Shown here: in pieces, positions 45,701-56,446 of the stretch | How the letters are laid out: each line of letters starts with the position of its first letter | How positions within the stretch are numbered: position 1 is the stretch's first letter | Assembly: GCF_932526225.1 (NCBI RefSeq) | Contig: NC_064041.1 | Span: 3,901,046-3,965,045, forward strand | Reading direction: 5' to 3' | Length of the DNA stretch: 64,000 nt | DNA from: Nematostella vectensis | Taxonomy: Eukaryota > Cnidaria > Anthozoa > Actiniaria > Edwardsiidae | Translations under genes and position numbers: made by a program | Notes under the pieces: model-generated | Databases searched by the model: none | Seen by the model: the letters and a program-made list of their open reading frames with translations, nothing else | What the model was told of the DNA's origin: nothing

Positions 45701-48700
45701 CAAGGCTCTGTGACCCTGGGTCTAGGGGTGCTGTCAAGGGTCTGTAACCCTGACCCTGGGTCTAGGGGTGCCGTCAAGGGTCTGTAACCCTGACCATGGG
45801 TCTAGGGGTGCCGTCAAGGCTCTGTGACCCTGGGTCTGGGGATGCCGTCAAGGGTCTGTAACCCTGACCCTGGGTCTAGGGGTGCCGTCAAGGGTCTGTA
45901 ACCCTGACCATGGGTCTAGGGGGTGCCGTCAAGGGTCTGTTACCCTGACGCTGGGTCTAGGGGTGCCGTCAAGGGTCTGTAACCCTGACCATGGGTCTAG
46001 GGGTGCCGTCAAGGGTCTGTAACTCTGACCCTGGGTCTAGGGGGTGCCGTCAAGGGTCTGTTACCCTGGCCCTGTGTCTAGGGATGCCGTTAAGGGTCTG
46101 TAACAATGACCCTGGGTCTAAGGGGGTGCCGTAAAGGACCAAATGTCTGAATTAACATACCCAATTTTAAGGAAGAAAATAACCCATTTTTCAGATCCTG
46201 TTTGGGACGGAAATTATCGCGAAGACAAGATCATAAAATCGAAACCTGTTCAGGACAGAAAGGCTTGATTAACCCGGTTAGGATAAATAGCTTAAGACAT
46301 ATATCTTGTCTAGGTAAAGTAAAAAGACCCTACCCTATCCAGCAGCACGTCCCTGTATAGTAAATATAGGAGAGTGCCCCTCCCCAGGTGTGGATTCCTA
46401 CTAATGCATAACTACTGCTTGTCGTTCATGTGTGCAGGTCAGCGGTAACGTGGACCATCTCTGCACTGACGGTAACATACTCGTAGACTCCATCCTTAAT
46501 GTTGTATTCGAGAATGCGGGCTCAAGGAAGGTCTTCTTCATCTGCTTCGACCCTAATATCTGTACTATGTAAGTTGTTACTTGACAGTGGCGGCGAAGCT
46601 GGTATAAAAGTCTAGGGAAAGGGGGAAGAAATTATGGCACTTAAAATAGTTGGCTAACGGGAATCGTTTGACATTTTGGAATTTCTAAATCGCTTATGGG
46701 AAGTTTGAAGTCTAATCGAGTAAATTTGAAGGTTGAGTCAAATTGAAGTTGAATCTGTTCAAAGTTTGAGTCGCTCATTTCTTTCATGGAATTCAGTGTT
46801 CTCTTTTTTTACCCAGGTTAAAACTCAAACAAAACCGCTTCCCTGTAATGTTCTTGTCTTCCTGTGAAAACGACCTATGGGTGCCATATAAGGACATGCG
46901 AACCCGCAATATAGCGTCAGCGGTAGCGTTCGCCAAGTCCCTTGGACTGGATGGGTTGTCGCTGTTCTCCACAGCCTTAATGCAGGCTCCAGCAGACATT
47001 GACAGGGTAAAGAAAGAGGGCCTCACGCTATCAACGTGGGGTCATGAGAACAACCAGGCAGAGAAACGACAATGGCAGCACGAGAAAGGAATCAGATACA
47101 TTACATTAGACAGGTAAAGGTTGTGACTGGACATGTGTATTACTTGCAGGGTGTGACTGGAAATGTGTATTACTTGCAGGGTGTGACTGGAAATGTGTAT
47201 TACTTGCAGGGTGTGACTGGACATGTGTAATACTTGCAGGGTGTGACTGGACATGTGTAATACTTGCAGGTTGTGACTGGACATGTCTATTACTTGCAGG
47301 GTGTGACTGGACATGTCTATTACTTGCAGGGTGTGACTGGACATGTGTAATACTTGCAGGGTGTGACTGGACATGTGTAATAATTGCAGGGTGTGACTGG
47401 ATATGTCTATTACTTGCAGGGTGTGACTGGATATGTCTATTACTTGCAGGGTGTGACTGGACATGTGTGATACTTACAGGGTGTGACTGGACATGTGTAA
47501 TACTTGCAAGGTGTGACTGGACATGTGTATTACTTGCAGGGTGTGACTGGACATGTGTAATACTTGCAGGGTGTGACTGGACATGTGTAATAATTGCAGG
47601 GTGTGACTGGATATGTCTATTACTTGCAGGGTGTGACTGGACATGTGTAATACATGAAGGGTGTGACTGGACATGTGTAATACTTGCAGGGTGTGACTGG
47701 ACATGTCTATTACTTGCAGGGTGTGACTGGACATGTGTAATACTTGCAGGGTGTGACTGGAAATGTCTATTACTTGCAGGGTGTGACTGGACATGTGTAA
47801 TACTTGCAGGGTGTGACTGGACATGTGTAATACTTGCAGAGTGTGACTGGACATGTGTAATACTTGCAGGGTGTGACTGGACATGTGTAATACTTGCAGG
47901 GTGTGACTGGACATGTGTAATAATTGCAGGGTGTGACTGGACATGTGTAATACTTGCAGGGTGTGACTGGAAATGTGTAATACTTGCAGGGTGTGACTGG
48001 ACATGTGTAATACTTGCAGGGTGTGACTGGACATGTGTATTACTTGCAGGGTGTGACTGGACATGTGTATTACTTGCAGGGTGTGACTGGAAAAGTGTAT
48101 TACTTGCAGGGTGTGACTGGACATGTGTAATACTTGCAGGGTGTGACTGGACATGTGTAATACTTGCAGGGTGTGACTGGACATGTCTATTACTTGCAGG
48201 GTGTGACTGGACATGTGTAATACATGAAGGGTGTGACTGGACATGTCTATTACTTGCAGGGTGTGACTGGAAATGTGTATTACTTGCAGGGTGTGACTGG
48301 ACATGTGTAATACTTGCAGGGTGTGACTGGACATGTCTATTACTTGCAGGGTGTGACTGGACATGTGTGATACTTACAGGGTGTGACTGGACATGTGTAA
48401 TACTTGCAGGGTGTGACTGGACATGTGTAATACTTGCAGGGTGTGACTGGACATGTGTAATACTTGCAGGGTGTGACTGGACATGTGTAATACTTGCAGG
48501 GTGTGACTGGACATGTGTAATACTTGCAGGGTGTGACTGGACATGTGTAATACTTGCAGGGTGTGACTGGACATGTGTAATACTTGCAGGGTGTGACTGG
48601 ACATGTGTAATACTTGCAGGTTGTGACTGGACATGTCTATTACTTGCAGGGTGTGACTGGACATGTCTATTACTTGCAGGGTGTGACTGGACATGTGTAA

Positions 48701-48912
48701 TACTTGCAGGGTGTGACTGGACATGTCTATTACATGCAGGGTGTGACTGGACATGTCTATTACTTGCAGGGTGTGACTGGACATGTGTAATACTTGCAGG
48801 GTGTGACTGGACATGTCTATTACTTGCAGGGTGTGACTGGACATGTCTATTACTTGCAGGGTGTGACTTGACATGTTTTATCGTTTGCAGGGTTTGTGAT
48901 CTGTTGTCCTGA
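36747..48912 (+). CDS. GPCPD1: Glycerophosphodiester phosphodiesterase, GPCPD1-like
   Basis: Fourteen exons in phase: 36747-36893, 37579-37611, 37879-37989, 38508-38664, 39387-39522, 40215-40269, 41023-41112, 41434-41511, 43543-43597, 44263-44354, 45075-45140, 46438-46568, 46817-47113 and 48891-48912, giving 489 residues. The GDPD catalytic core is clear: GHRGAGES (general acid/base His-Arg), ENTIAAF, EFDVHVTKDHVPVVFHDD (metal-binding Glu/Asp and catalytic His), later FIEVKYPME, FICFDPNIC, LTLSTWG and YITLDRV. The family hydrolyses glycerophosphocholine to glycerol-3-phosphate and choline in the cytosol. Vertebrate GPCPD1 starts with a starch-binding CBM20 domain; here the frame upstream of MECGSIEVQL has a stop (36738-36740), so that domain is missing or on an unfound exon. 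Introns 6, 9, 11 and 13 carry minisatellites. Poly(A) signals AATAAA lie at 49122 and 49131. Confidence 0.92.
40300..41022 (+). repeat. 34-bp minisatellite made of the exon 7 splice acceptor
   Basis: Unit TATTCGTCTTTCTCAG followed by GGTGTTCACTTTGTTGAG, about 21-22 copies. The last copy is the real acceptor and start of the GPCPD1-like exon 7 (GGTGTTCACTTTGTAGAG, coding GVHFVE). Every unit repeats a pyrimidine tract, CAG and the exon's first 18 bases. Confidence 0.95.
41789..41948. mobile_element. Foldback MITE, CTGCTAGCAGAG family, copy 2
   Basis: TACCCTGCCAGCAGAGC and GCTCTGCTAGCAGGGTA are the ends. The arms continue with ATCAGTTCACTTATCCGTGT / ACACGGATAAGTGAACTGAT, making most of the 160 bases palindromic. 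It lies in intron 8 of the GPCPD1-like gene. Confidence 0.92.
42539..42989. mobile_element. MITE with about 48-bp inverted ends (AAGGTACAGTAATGC)
   Basis: Left AAGGTACAGTAATGCTAGCA then GCAAAATCGTACAACTTTTG; right CAAAAGTTGTACGATTTTGC then TGCTCGTATTACCGTACCTT. The interior of 350 bp contains more GCAAC(A)AAA motifs but no protein-like frame. Intron 8 of the GPCPD1-like gene. Confidence 0.88.
43187..43375. repeat. C/G-rich interspersed repeat fragment
   Basis: Begins GCTACAGGGGCATTGCCAGG and ends AATCCTGGCTACGCCGCTGC, a composition typical of the short elements in this window. Ends are poorly defined. Confidence 0.45.
43580..43935 (+). repeat. Tandem duplication (about 103 bp, four copies) spanning the exon 9 splice donor
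   Basis: AAATGACAGCGTTATAGATG|GTAAGGAACC at the true exon end (43597) recurs at about 43681, 43784 and 43885 with changes. Each unit carries the last 20 exon bases plus donor, then GGTACAGTATATA and an A/G-rich tail. Copy 3 has lost the GT. Confidence 0.9.
45360..46135. repeat. 40-bp minisatellite in intron 11 of the GPCPD1-like gene
   Basis: Unit GGTCTAGGGGTGCCGTCAAG then GGTCTGTAACCCTGACCATG, about 19-20 copies including some shortened ones (CTCTGTGACCCTG). It is not flush with an exon. Confidence 0.95.
47114..48890 (+). repeat. 30-bp minisatellite filling the last intron, with an acceptor in each unit
   Basis: Unit TGTAATACTTGCAG followed by GGTGTGACTGGACATG, about 58 copies, starting within 10 bases of the donor and ending at the true acceptor TCGTTTGCAG|GGTTTGTGATC. 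Variants: CTAT for GTAA, AAATG for ACATG, rare TTACAG and CATGAAG. The 481- and 296-codon open frames on the two strands exist only because 30 is divisible by 3. Confidence 0.97.
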
Positions 48913-49379
48913 TGAATGGATGGTCATGGATGGCCTCATGGATGGTCCGATTACTGGACTGTGAACAAGGTCCAAAATCAGCACACTCATATTCTCATCT
49001 TATTCTCATAAATCCTTAACGAGAGCACATATTTTCATATTTATAAGGGCTAGAAAATGACTGTAATGCTTTTTTCTAATTCTTTATTTCCAAAGCAACC
49101 TTCCATTTTTTAAGACTGTGAAATAAATACAATAAACTTTTCATAATTTACTCTGAAATGCATTACTCTGGTGAATCTTGTCTTGAACTGCAGCATTCTT
49201 TTAGGACCAGGATGCTCTGCGCGCTACTTATATAGACCGACATGCATTGCGCGTTCTTGATTTAGAAACTAATGCTAATAAATACTGCTAGTCGTGTTAT
49301 GATGCGTTTTTGAAATGGACAATGCTCTTTCCTATTGTGATTTCGGTCTCTTTGAAGTGGCTCGATACAGCGACGGTTT
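48913..49379. other. 3' UTR and flank of the GPCPD1-like gene
   Basis: Contains two AATAAA signals (49122-49127, 49131-49136). No other gene was seen up to the next minisatellite. Confidence 0.6.
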
Positions 49380-49700
49380 GAATCTTACTTGCGTGACGTG
49401 TTATCTGACGCGTGTGCATCTCACTTGCGTGACGTGCTATCTGACGTGTATGTGCAAGGTTCACTTGCGTTACGTGCTACCTAAAGTGTATATGTAAGGT
49501 TCACTTGCGTGACGTGCTACCTAAAGTGTATATGTAAGGTTTACTTGCGTGACGTGTTATCTGACGTGTGTGCAAGGCTTACTTTCGTGACATGCTATCT
49601 GACGTGTGTGTTTAAGGTTCACGTGCGTGACGTGCTATCTGACGTGTGTGTGTGTGCAAGGCTCACTTGCGTGACGTGCTATCTGACGTGTGCGTTAGCC
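49380..49700. repeat. Minisatellite of about 40-44 bp, about eight copies
   Basis: Core CACTTGCGTGACGTGCTATC then TGACGTGT with variable TGTGTGCAAGGTT linkers. Its right end supplies the last codons and stop of the galactosyltransferase gene on the minus strand. Confidence 0.9.
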
Positions 49701-50856
49701 TGTGGATTCTATCCATACATGCAGGCGTAATTCCGTGCCCTATCGCGACCTCGGATAACAACAAATCTAAATCAGACGATTCGCAAATGTCAGTATTCCC
49801 CACATATGCGTTAAACCCAGATATCCTGACCGCCTTGATCCCCAAATCACTCGCAGCGACACCTAAATACGCATCGTCCATATGAAACGGGCGACGAACC
49901 TTGGTATGATTTACCATCAAGGCCACCACATCGGCAGACACTACGTGAAATGCGCCCGCACAAAAAGGTGGAAAGATGTGTTGTTCATAGTATCTCTTAC
50001 TGATACTCCATTTGTGTCCCTTTACACGCCCCACTATGTATCCCGTGTAAACATGGCCGCCGTAAAACCGCGTCCGTCGCCGTGTCCTCACGAGCCACGC
50101 AATAAGACTAGGAACCTTCACGTACACGTCGTCGTCTGTTTTTAAGATGTAACTGCAGCGTTGTTCGGCAGCCCAGACATGACTCATGAAAGTTTTAATA
50201 AGCAAATTGAAATAAATATCCTCGAAATCCCCGATTAGGATATCATTATAAGTATTGGCTTCTTTGATGACAAGCTCGTTGAGTGTTTTGTTTTGGGTTT
50301 TCCCTAATGTAAACACCACGCACCACTTCCTCTCTGAGCTATCGTGACTGGGGGAACCCCATGTCCTACGTATAGCGTGTCGCCGGGGGTAATATCTCGC
50401 ATCGGCTCCTGAATTCACGACGACTAGTAGAAAATACTCGCTTTTGTTGATACCCGTAGGTTGAATTTCGGGCTTAACAACGCTGAAGTTAAATACTGGC
50501 CAGTACGTATCATCGGGAGGTTTCGAGGTTGACTTCGTTGCAGACAGCCCACTTGCGTGTGTAGTTTGAGAGCCAGGAGAATAATCTTTATTTCGCTGAC
50601 TGCCAGATCTTTTCGTCCAAAAAAACTCGAGAGATCCTGGCAGTGTATAGCTTGTTTGTTCGTCTTTCAACTTAGTACTTTTCCCATCGGGCTTTCCAGC
50701 CCTGATCTTTCGTCTGATCGTTCTTCTCTGCAGCACGATGTTTGAATCGGCTTGATCAATGAATAACGAGTAGAACAAAGCCATGCAAGATAACAACCCA
50801 ATGCAAGGCAAGAGGACTTGCATCACATGATATTTCTTTATACTGAAGCGTCGCAT
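49663..50856 (-). CDS. Family GT31 beta-1,3-galactosyltransferase-like, type II membrane protein
   Basis: Intronless frame of 397 residues if it starts at the Met at 50856 (MRRFSIKK); the frame allows 15 more residues upstream (start 50901), less likely because the short basic tail before the membrane anchor fits Golgi enzymes. The anchor is VMQVLLPCIGLLSCMALFY, followed by a basic/Ser stem. The catalytic region shows the GT31 motifs RRHAIRRTWG, the DxD motif in KTDDDVYVK, FYGGHVYTG and DDAYLG. Family role: transfer of galactose or GlcNAc from UDP-sugar in the Golgi lumen; donor and acceptor are unknown. The final nine residues (TSDSTSRK region) and the stop lie inside a minisatellite. Single-exon structure is usual for this family. 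Confidence 0.92.
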   Translation of the reverse strand: MRRFSIKKYHVMQVLLPCIGLLSCMALFYSLFIDQADSNIVLQRRTIRRKIRAGKPDGKSTKLKDEQTSYTLPGSLEFFWTKRSGSQRNKDYSPGSQTTHASGLSATKSTSKPPDDTYWPVFNFSVVKPEIQPTGINKSEYFLLVVVNSGADARYYPRRHAIRRTWGSPSHDSSERKWCVVFTLGKTQNKTLNELVIKEANTYNDILIGDFEDIYFNLLIKTFMSHVWAAEQRCSYILKTDDDVYVKVPSLIAWLVRTRRRTRFYGGHVYTGYIVGRVKGHKWSISKRYYEQHIFPPFCAGAFHVVSADVVALMVNHTKVRRPFHMDDAYLGVAASDLGIKAVRISGFNAYVGNTDICESSDLDLLLSEVAIGHGITPACMDRIHRLTHTSDSTSRK

Positions 50857-51221
50857 TTCGTATCCGTGACCACAGACACAGAAATAGATCTCTATGTGCA
50901 AAGCCGACCACGTTCTTCGCTTTTGAGAAATTCTCTGTCAGCACAACACACACTGTCACGCAATCATTTGAATTTTAATAAATGAATGTTACAATGGCTC
51001 ACCACAAACCACCAAAAGCCATGATAACGAGCTGTGTGCGGTAGTCACGCCACGTGTTATAGGAAAGTTCCAGTCTTTAAACTATCTGTATTTGAAAACT
51101 TTTAAGTTTAAAAATTCCAATCAAAATTGTCATTTGTGTGCATCTAGTGTACTATTGATATCCGTTTAAAGAAAAAAAACACGCATAAGTGGTCTATGTG
51201 TACTTACTGTAGGTCGATCGT

Positions 51222-51375
51222 AGCAGGCCTCGTAAGATTGGGGGGACATAATACAGAAACATTAAAAAATATTTGGGGGCACAGCCATGCCCCTTACTGG
51301 TCATTTCCTTATAATTTTAGAAAATATCGGGGGGGCACGCCCCCAGTACCCCACGCCCTGCTACGGCCCTGCGTT
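51222..51375. mobile_element. MITE-like element, GGCCGTAGC family, inverted copy
   Basis: Runs from ATCGTAGCAGGCC to CACGCCCTGCTACGGCCCTG. The interior GGTCATTTCCTTATAATTTT is the reverse of the 1456 and 25031 copies. Confidence 0.8.
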
Positions 51376-51779
51376 GACAGGTGGTATCTTGCGAAACGGC
51401 TCGCTTGTGTTGTTTCGATTTAGCGGTTGTCGACTTCTTACATGGGGTTTTGAAGATGGGTTTTATATGCTCTGGCAAGACTGGATTGACTAATTGATTA
51501 ACAAGTAATCGGCTGGATTAACTAATTAATGGCGTTTAGCGTTCTGCAAAGAAACAAACTCTCTAGTATGCTCTGGTCAGTACGCATACAGCGCATTGAA
51601 TTGGAGGCATCCTTGGACCCAGGGCGACGCGGAGACCGGAAGCGTGTGTACGCGCGAAGACGAAAGAAATAGACGGGGGAAAAGACGCCCTGGGTAACTG
51701 CTCTGTGAGCGCTGGTTCTAAAAAAGGTTTCTAATCCAATTAATCGCCTGATTAGGCCAAACGCCTTTGCTACGGCTAG

Positions 51780-51955
51780 AATGCTGCTGCTGTTGTTGAT
51801 GAAGATGATAATGATGATGGTGATGATGATGTTGGATGGGCATGGTGATGATGTTTGGGTTGACGATGGTAATGATGATGAATGATGCTGATCGTGATTA
51901 TGATAATGACGATGTTGATGATGATTATAGCTGAAAAGATGATGATGATATATAT
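51780..51955. repeat. GAT/GATGAT-rich microsatellite
   Basis: Imperfect GATGATGAT with TGTTG and GGTGATGATG variants. A similar GATGATGGTGATGACGAT stretch is at 7655-7800. Non-coding. Confidence 0.8.
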
Positions 51956-51965
51956 TTTTATTTCA

Positions 51966-52127
51966 GGAGTAACAGCAGCCCTAAAGTGTGAGGACAAAAA
52001 GAGGAGGAAGCGGAGGATGGACCTACATGGTGTCGAGGCCATTTCGAAACAACAAGTAGTGCAGACAGACAGACAGAATGATCTTTCTCAGCTTCTCATT
52101 AAACCTTACATTGCAACACGTCACTAA
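51966..52127 (+). CDS. Possible orphan exon
   Basis: An acceptor (ATTTTTATTTCAG) opens a 53-residue frame, GVTAALKCEDKKRRKRRMDL to TAA. The KKRRKRR run resembles a nuclear localisation signal. No partner exon found, no family recognised; may be chance. Confidence 0.2.
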   Translation, partial: GVTAALKCEDKKRRKRRMDLHGVEAISKQQVVQTDRQNDLSQLLIKPYIATRH

Positions 52128-52698
52128 AATGTTGCCAGAACTTAAGCGATTTCATTATAATGTATGCTTTACTTTTACTTTGTCATCTTGTTGCGAAGAG
52201 TAGTTCGAGTTGAATAAATTTGTATTCAGATATTCAGATAAATTATGCGGTAGAGTAAACGAACGGTCATCTCTATTCGCCATGATTACGTTGCGCAGGG
52301 AATTGAGTCGAGTTGACAAACGAACAGCATGCTTGGACGATGGTCAAAACCTACCATTGTCCTGCTTTTTTTCAGTATTACATCAACATGTTTACGACGC
52401 CACACGTCCCCTAAATGCTGTTGACTTATTAACTTGACACAATCCCCCGCTAAACGCAAGAATGTAGAATGGTAGGTAGAAACAGTGCTTTGGATTTTCT
52501 AAAGTTCCCAGAAAATTTTGCATGTTTTGGCTTGCGACACTTGAGTACTAGCTGATTCTTTCATATTCTACTGCTTCCAGCGATTTCGTATACTTGCGAC
52601 GCATGCGCGGAGGCTCGGCGTCCAGAGCACGTGACCCCTGATGTTATGTTTTTCGTGACCAAAAAACCTGTTTTTGTTAACAGGGTGTCAACATTACA

Positions 52699-52872
52699 GG
52701 GCCGTAGCAGGGAGTGGGGACTAGTGGCAAGGCCCCCCCCCCCCCCCAATATCTTTAAAAGTAATAAAGAAATGACCGGAAGGGGGGTGGCCGTGCACCC
52801 AAATATTTTTTTAATAATCTGTATTGTGCCCCCCCCCCCCAATAATATTTCAAAGCCAGCTACGGCCCTGCA
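52699..52872. mobile_element. MITE, GGCCGTAGC family, copy with both ends intact
   Basis: Left CAGGGCCGTAGCAGG and right CCAGCTACGGCCCTG are inverted repeats. Two C runs and CCAATAT motifs inside. This copy defines the family's ends. Confidence 0.85.
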
Positions 52873-52985
52873 TTACTGCTGTTTCTAGTATTTCGAGAAC
52901 CTTCGCCGACGATTACCAACACCTTCTAGCTTCCATAGTCAAGAGACCAAGGTCTTATTCAAAAGTATGAGAGTCACGTGATCTG

Positions 52986-53837
52986 CTAAGCTGGTTGTAC
53001 AAATACAGGCCTGTCCCGGGAGCAGCTGCAGGCCAGCTTCTTCAGCGCCCTTTTGTATTGCTGCACCCCGAACATGTAGATGATCGGGTCCAGTAAAGGA
53101 TTTATGGCCCCTAGGGAGCCTACTGCCAAATGGACTTCATCCTTTACATGAATAAATGTTTTTAAGATCAATACCACCATGACTGGGAGCCAAGCAACAA
53201 TTGATGTTAGTGTTACATAGAGAAGTGTCTTAGCAAGATGCCGGTCTTTCTGAATGGATCTTTGCTGTCCAGGTGCAATCTGGCTGTTCTGTTTTCTCAT
53301 TTTTATAAAAATCACAAGGTAAGACACAGTTATCACCAGCAGTACTGTCAAACCACCAACACGCAACAAAACAAGAACTGTCCCAGACAACTCCACGGAA
53401 GCAAAAACTACGCCTACCAACCAGGTGACAAAGCAACAAGAAAAGTACAATCGTGAGCTAAGAATACGGTGACGTAGAGGCCAAACTATTGCGCACATGC
53501 GGTCTTGGGAGATGAGCGCTAATGACACAAAGTGGATTAAGGCCAGAAAAATATTAATCTTCTCCCTTGTTATCCGTAAGAGATTGGGCTGCAAGGGGTT
53601 AAAATCCATCAGCTCTATGCACACGACAGGCGCGTAAGCTGCTCCAAATAGAAAGTCTGTGATCGCAAGGTTGATGACGAAATAAACGCTCTTCTTGCGG
53701 AGATGACGATTTATCAGGAAGGTCGTTAAAGCAAGTAGATTTATGATAACCACAGATAATGAAACTACCGCCACGAAAACTATGAGACAAACTTGGTGTG
53801 TCCACTCGAGTTTGATACGTTCATTTGTTGAATCCAT
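52986..53837 (-). CDS. Rhodopsin-like (class A) G-protein-coupled receptor
   Basis: Intronless, 283 residues, seven hydrophobic segments. Visible class A marks: TM1 N in SVVIINLLAL, TM2 NLAITDFLFGAAY (the LAxxD motif), end of TM3 SQDRMCAIVWPLRH (DRM in place of DRY), TM6 AWLPVMVV (Pro kept, Cys lost) and TM7 NPLLDPIIYMF (NPxxxPxxY form). There is no N-terminal signal peptide, and both tails are short. Ligand unknown. Many cnidarian class A receptors are single-exon, so this is normal. Start: the first Met is 17 residues before TM1. Confidence 0.93.
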   Translation of the reverse strand: MDSTNERIKLEWTHQVCLIVFVAVVSLSVVIINLLALTTFLINRHLRKKSVYFVINLAITDFLFGAAYAPVVCIELMDFNPLQPNLLRITREKINIFLALIHFVSLALISQDRMCAIVWPLRHRILSSRLYFSCCFVTWLVGVVFASVELSGTVLVLLRVGGLTVLLVITVSYLVIFIKMRKQNSQIAPGQQRSIQKDRHLAKTLLYVTLTSIVAWLPVMVVLILKTFIHVKDEVHLAVGSLGAINPLLDPIIYMFGVQQYKRALKKLACSCSRDRPVFVQPA

Positions 53838-54410
53838 CGCTATCTTGTTAACCTTCGCTCAGTAGGCCTTTAACTGTAGAGAACTGAGCCAAACGGCTGG
53901 TCAAGTGGACAATTTATTGCGCCAAATCAAAAATAGAAAAAGATAGCAGATAACAATAAGGCTAATTAAAAATCCGGATTCTGATTACTTTTTGCTGCTG
54001 GACCATCCGGCATCTAGTGCGAAGTGCTTTTTCATTCGCCCGTCACCGGCCACTGCAAATAGACGTATTTTATTTTGTGAGTAAAATGTCTGCTTTGAGT
54101 GGAAAGCAATGTCACCTTCCTAACGGCAGATTGATGAAACGATTTAATTGAGCAATTTCATTTCCTTGTGTCAATACGTAAATTTCCCTGGTAAAAGATT
54201 TTAAAAGAAGCTACACTAAAACACCAAAAGACACCGAAACTTAGCCCATCTTTGCCAAAATGAAGCGTACTCGTAACATTGAGGGGGAAAAAACTTTTCC
54301 AAACTCATGAATTTGTTGCGCCAAATCAAAAAAAGGAAAAATAAATACATAACAAGGAAGCAAATCAAGACTCAAGATTCTGATTGCTTTTTCTGCTACT
54401 AAATATGCAG

Positions 54411-54558
54411 GGGCGTAGCAGGGGGTGGGGCACTTGGGGCACTTGCCACCCCCCCCCCCCCCCCCCACAAATTTTCAAACTATTTACACAAGCGTCGCTG
54501 TGCCCCTAAATATTTTCTTAATGTTTCGGTATAGTGCCCCCTCCCCCCCAATATGCTG
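54411..54558. mobile_element. MITE-like element, GGCCGTAGC family, degraded copy
   Basis: GGGGCGTAGCAGGGGGTGGG at the left, C run, then CCCCCCAATATGCTGCG at the right. Confidence 0.7.
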
Positions 54559-55794
54559 CGCCACTTTTTGATGTGCAAAACCATCAGATCGGGAAAGCAC
54601 GCTAGCATTCGAAATAATATTACTATAATAGCTATTATGAGTCTAGTCACAGACTAGAAATGCTACGACGTTTCTGTGGTATATTTCGTGCCGGGGGGGC
54701 GACTCCGATAAATACACACGTGGGTGATGTCGGCAAAATTGATTTTAACACTTTGGGATAACACTTTGGTTGTGGTCAACAGAAATTCTTACCACATTCG
54801 GTGTGCTTGAAGGAATTTTTAACCCTAAGAGATAGCAGATTCGGAAAAAAATCGTTAAACACTCTCTAAGGAATAGCAGTTTGTCAAATTTTATACCCTA
54901 AGAGCAGGATTTGAAAGAAAACGTAAAACATGGGATAGCAGTTGATCGAAATTTTATACCGTAATTGATAGGACGGTCACCCTCGTCTACTTTTCGGAAG
55001 AGTCCCCCCTCTAAGATTTCGTGTAGGAATGACGCACGAAATCGTTCCTTTCCAACAAGAAGCTCGGGGCTAAAGAAAATATACGAAAGTCGGTGGTCCC
55101 CTCTTCGATTATCCTAAGATGTCAGGACATTCTTCGATGTACGCAGAAGGTATATTACCTGGAGCGGAGCGGGCAAAGAAAATGTTGATGGGATGTTGTG
55201 GCCATGTTTTCTGCTCGCACAACCGTTTTCAGACTCTTTTACCAAATACGTTGCGTTTTTCTATTACTTTTATAACTACCATAAGCTGTTCCCTTATTTA
55301 TATTATACAAATTGGGGAATTTGCCGTGCACTCTAGAAATTGCTTTGTCTAGTTTATGCTTCTTAATGTATCGCACGACAATAAACACAAGAAGTTTGCC
55401 GGTTAACCATTAATGACCCAAATGACCAGAGAAAAGGTTGTAGAGAAAAGTTTAAATTGGTGAGTTTTAGCGGATATCAATAGTTCACTAGATGCACACA
55501 AATAACTAATAGCCATGAGCACGTGGTCCATATCAAACATATTCCCCATGGATAGTGTCATTCGTATGTATTGCCTTATATGGGCATAGATGCTTATATT
55601 TAGAAGAGCTAAACTTTTCCCGCCCCCTGATCTCCAGAAAACATGGTAATTATACTGATTCCTGTCAATTTGAGACTCGCTGCAAAAATTATTAGGCAAA
55701 ACTTGCTCGCTTGGTCAAATCTTTTCCTTACTAATCCTATGAAGTCCTTAGACCCAGGCCTCCAAGAGATTGACCGAGCGGGTTTGAAGGTCAC

Positions 55795-55950
55795 CCAAAT
55801 ATTGATGTGTCACGCAATAGCCATGAGCACGTGGTCTGTCACCTAATAGCCATGAGCATGTGGTCTGTCACGCAATAGCCATGAGCACGAAATCTGTCAC
55901 ACAATAATAGCCGTAAGCAGGAGGTCTGTCACGCAACAGCCATGAGTATG
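55795..55950. repeat. Short tandem repeat, unit about 32-38 bp, four to five copies
   Basis: Core AATAGCCATGAGCACGTGGT then CTGTCAC(G/C)(C/T). A single related copy lies at 55508-55530. Non-coding. Confidence 0.85.
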
Positions 55951-56315
55951 TGGTGTGGAGTCGCTTTAGCACACGATACAAATAATTACTTTTTCTTTCA
56001 AAACAATTAAAATGCACAAAAGGCACGGCACAGAAGGCAAAGCCTGCTCCCCCCTGATTCCAGTAACCCCAACCCACCCCCCCCCCCCCCCGAATTCCAA
56101 TGACAGCCCCCCTGCATCCACAGGGTCTATATTCCCAAGGACAACAACATTAGCTTGATATTATGTTTAATAATCAATTCATGGGATAACAAATTTTTAC
56201 AATAAACAGAGACGCAAAAATTCGTCAACGCCAGGCCTTACAATTGCCTAGAAGAAGGACAGAATTGAAAGTCTAAAAGGCTAGCGTACTTTACCTCATT
56301 CTGTTTTCTTTATAC

Positions 56316-56446
56316 CAAGTTCAAACGTCGTATTATCCATGAGCCGTATTCAATACAAATACATGCAAATGAATCTAGTCGATCGTTTCATCTGCATGTA
56401 TTTCCATTGAATATGGCTTATGGATAGTACGACGTTTGAACTTAGC
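56316..56446. mobile_element. Foldback MITE, 131 bp
   Basis: CCAAGTTCAAACGTCGTATT and GTACGACGTTTGAACTTAG, continuing as AGCCGTATTCAAT / ATTGAATATGGCT; nearly the whole element is palindromic. Confidence 0.9.

Larger units (their letters stand above)
50902..52985. other. Intergenic region with repeats and one possible exon
   Basis: Holds a GGCCGTAGC-family element, a GAT-rich microsatellite, a possible exon at 51966-52127 and another GGCCGTAGC element. No recognised gene. Confidence 0.55.

Noticed and set aside
47467-48912. Cysteine/tryptophan-rich 481-codon open frame (GCDWTCVILA repeats)
   Set aside because: It is the 30-bp intronic minisatellite read in an open frame; the opposite strand is equally open.
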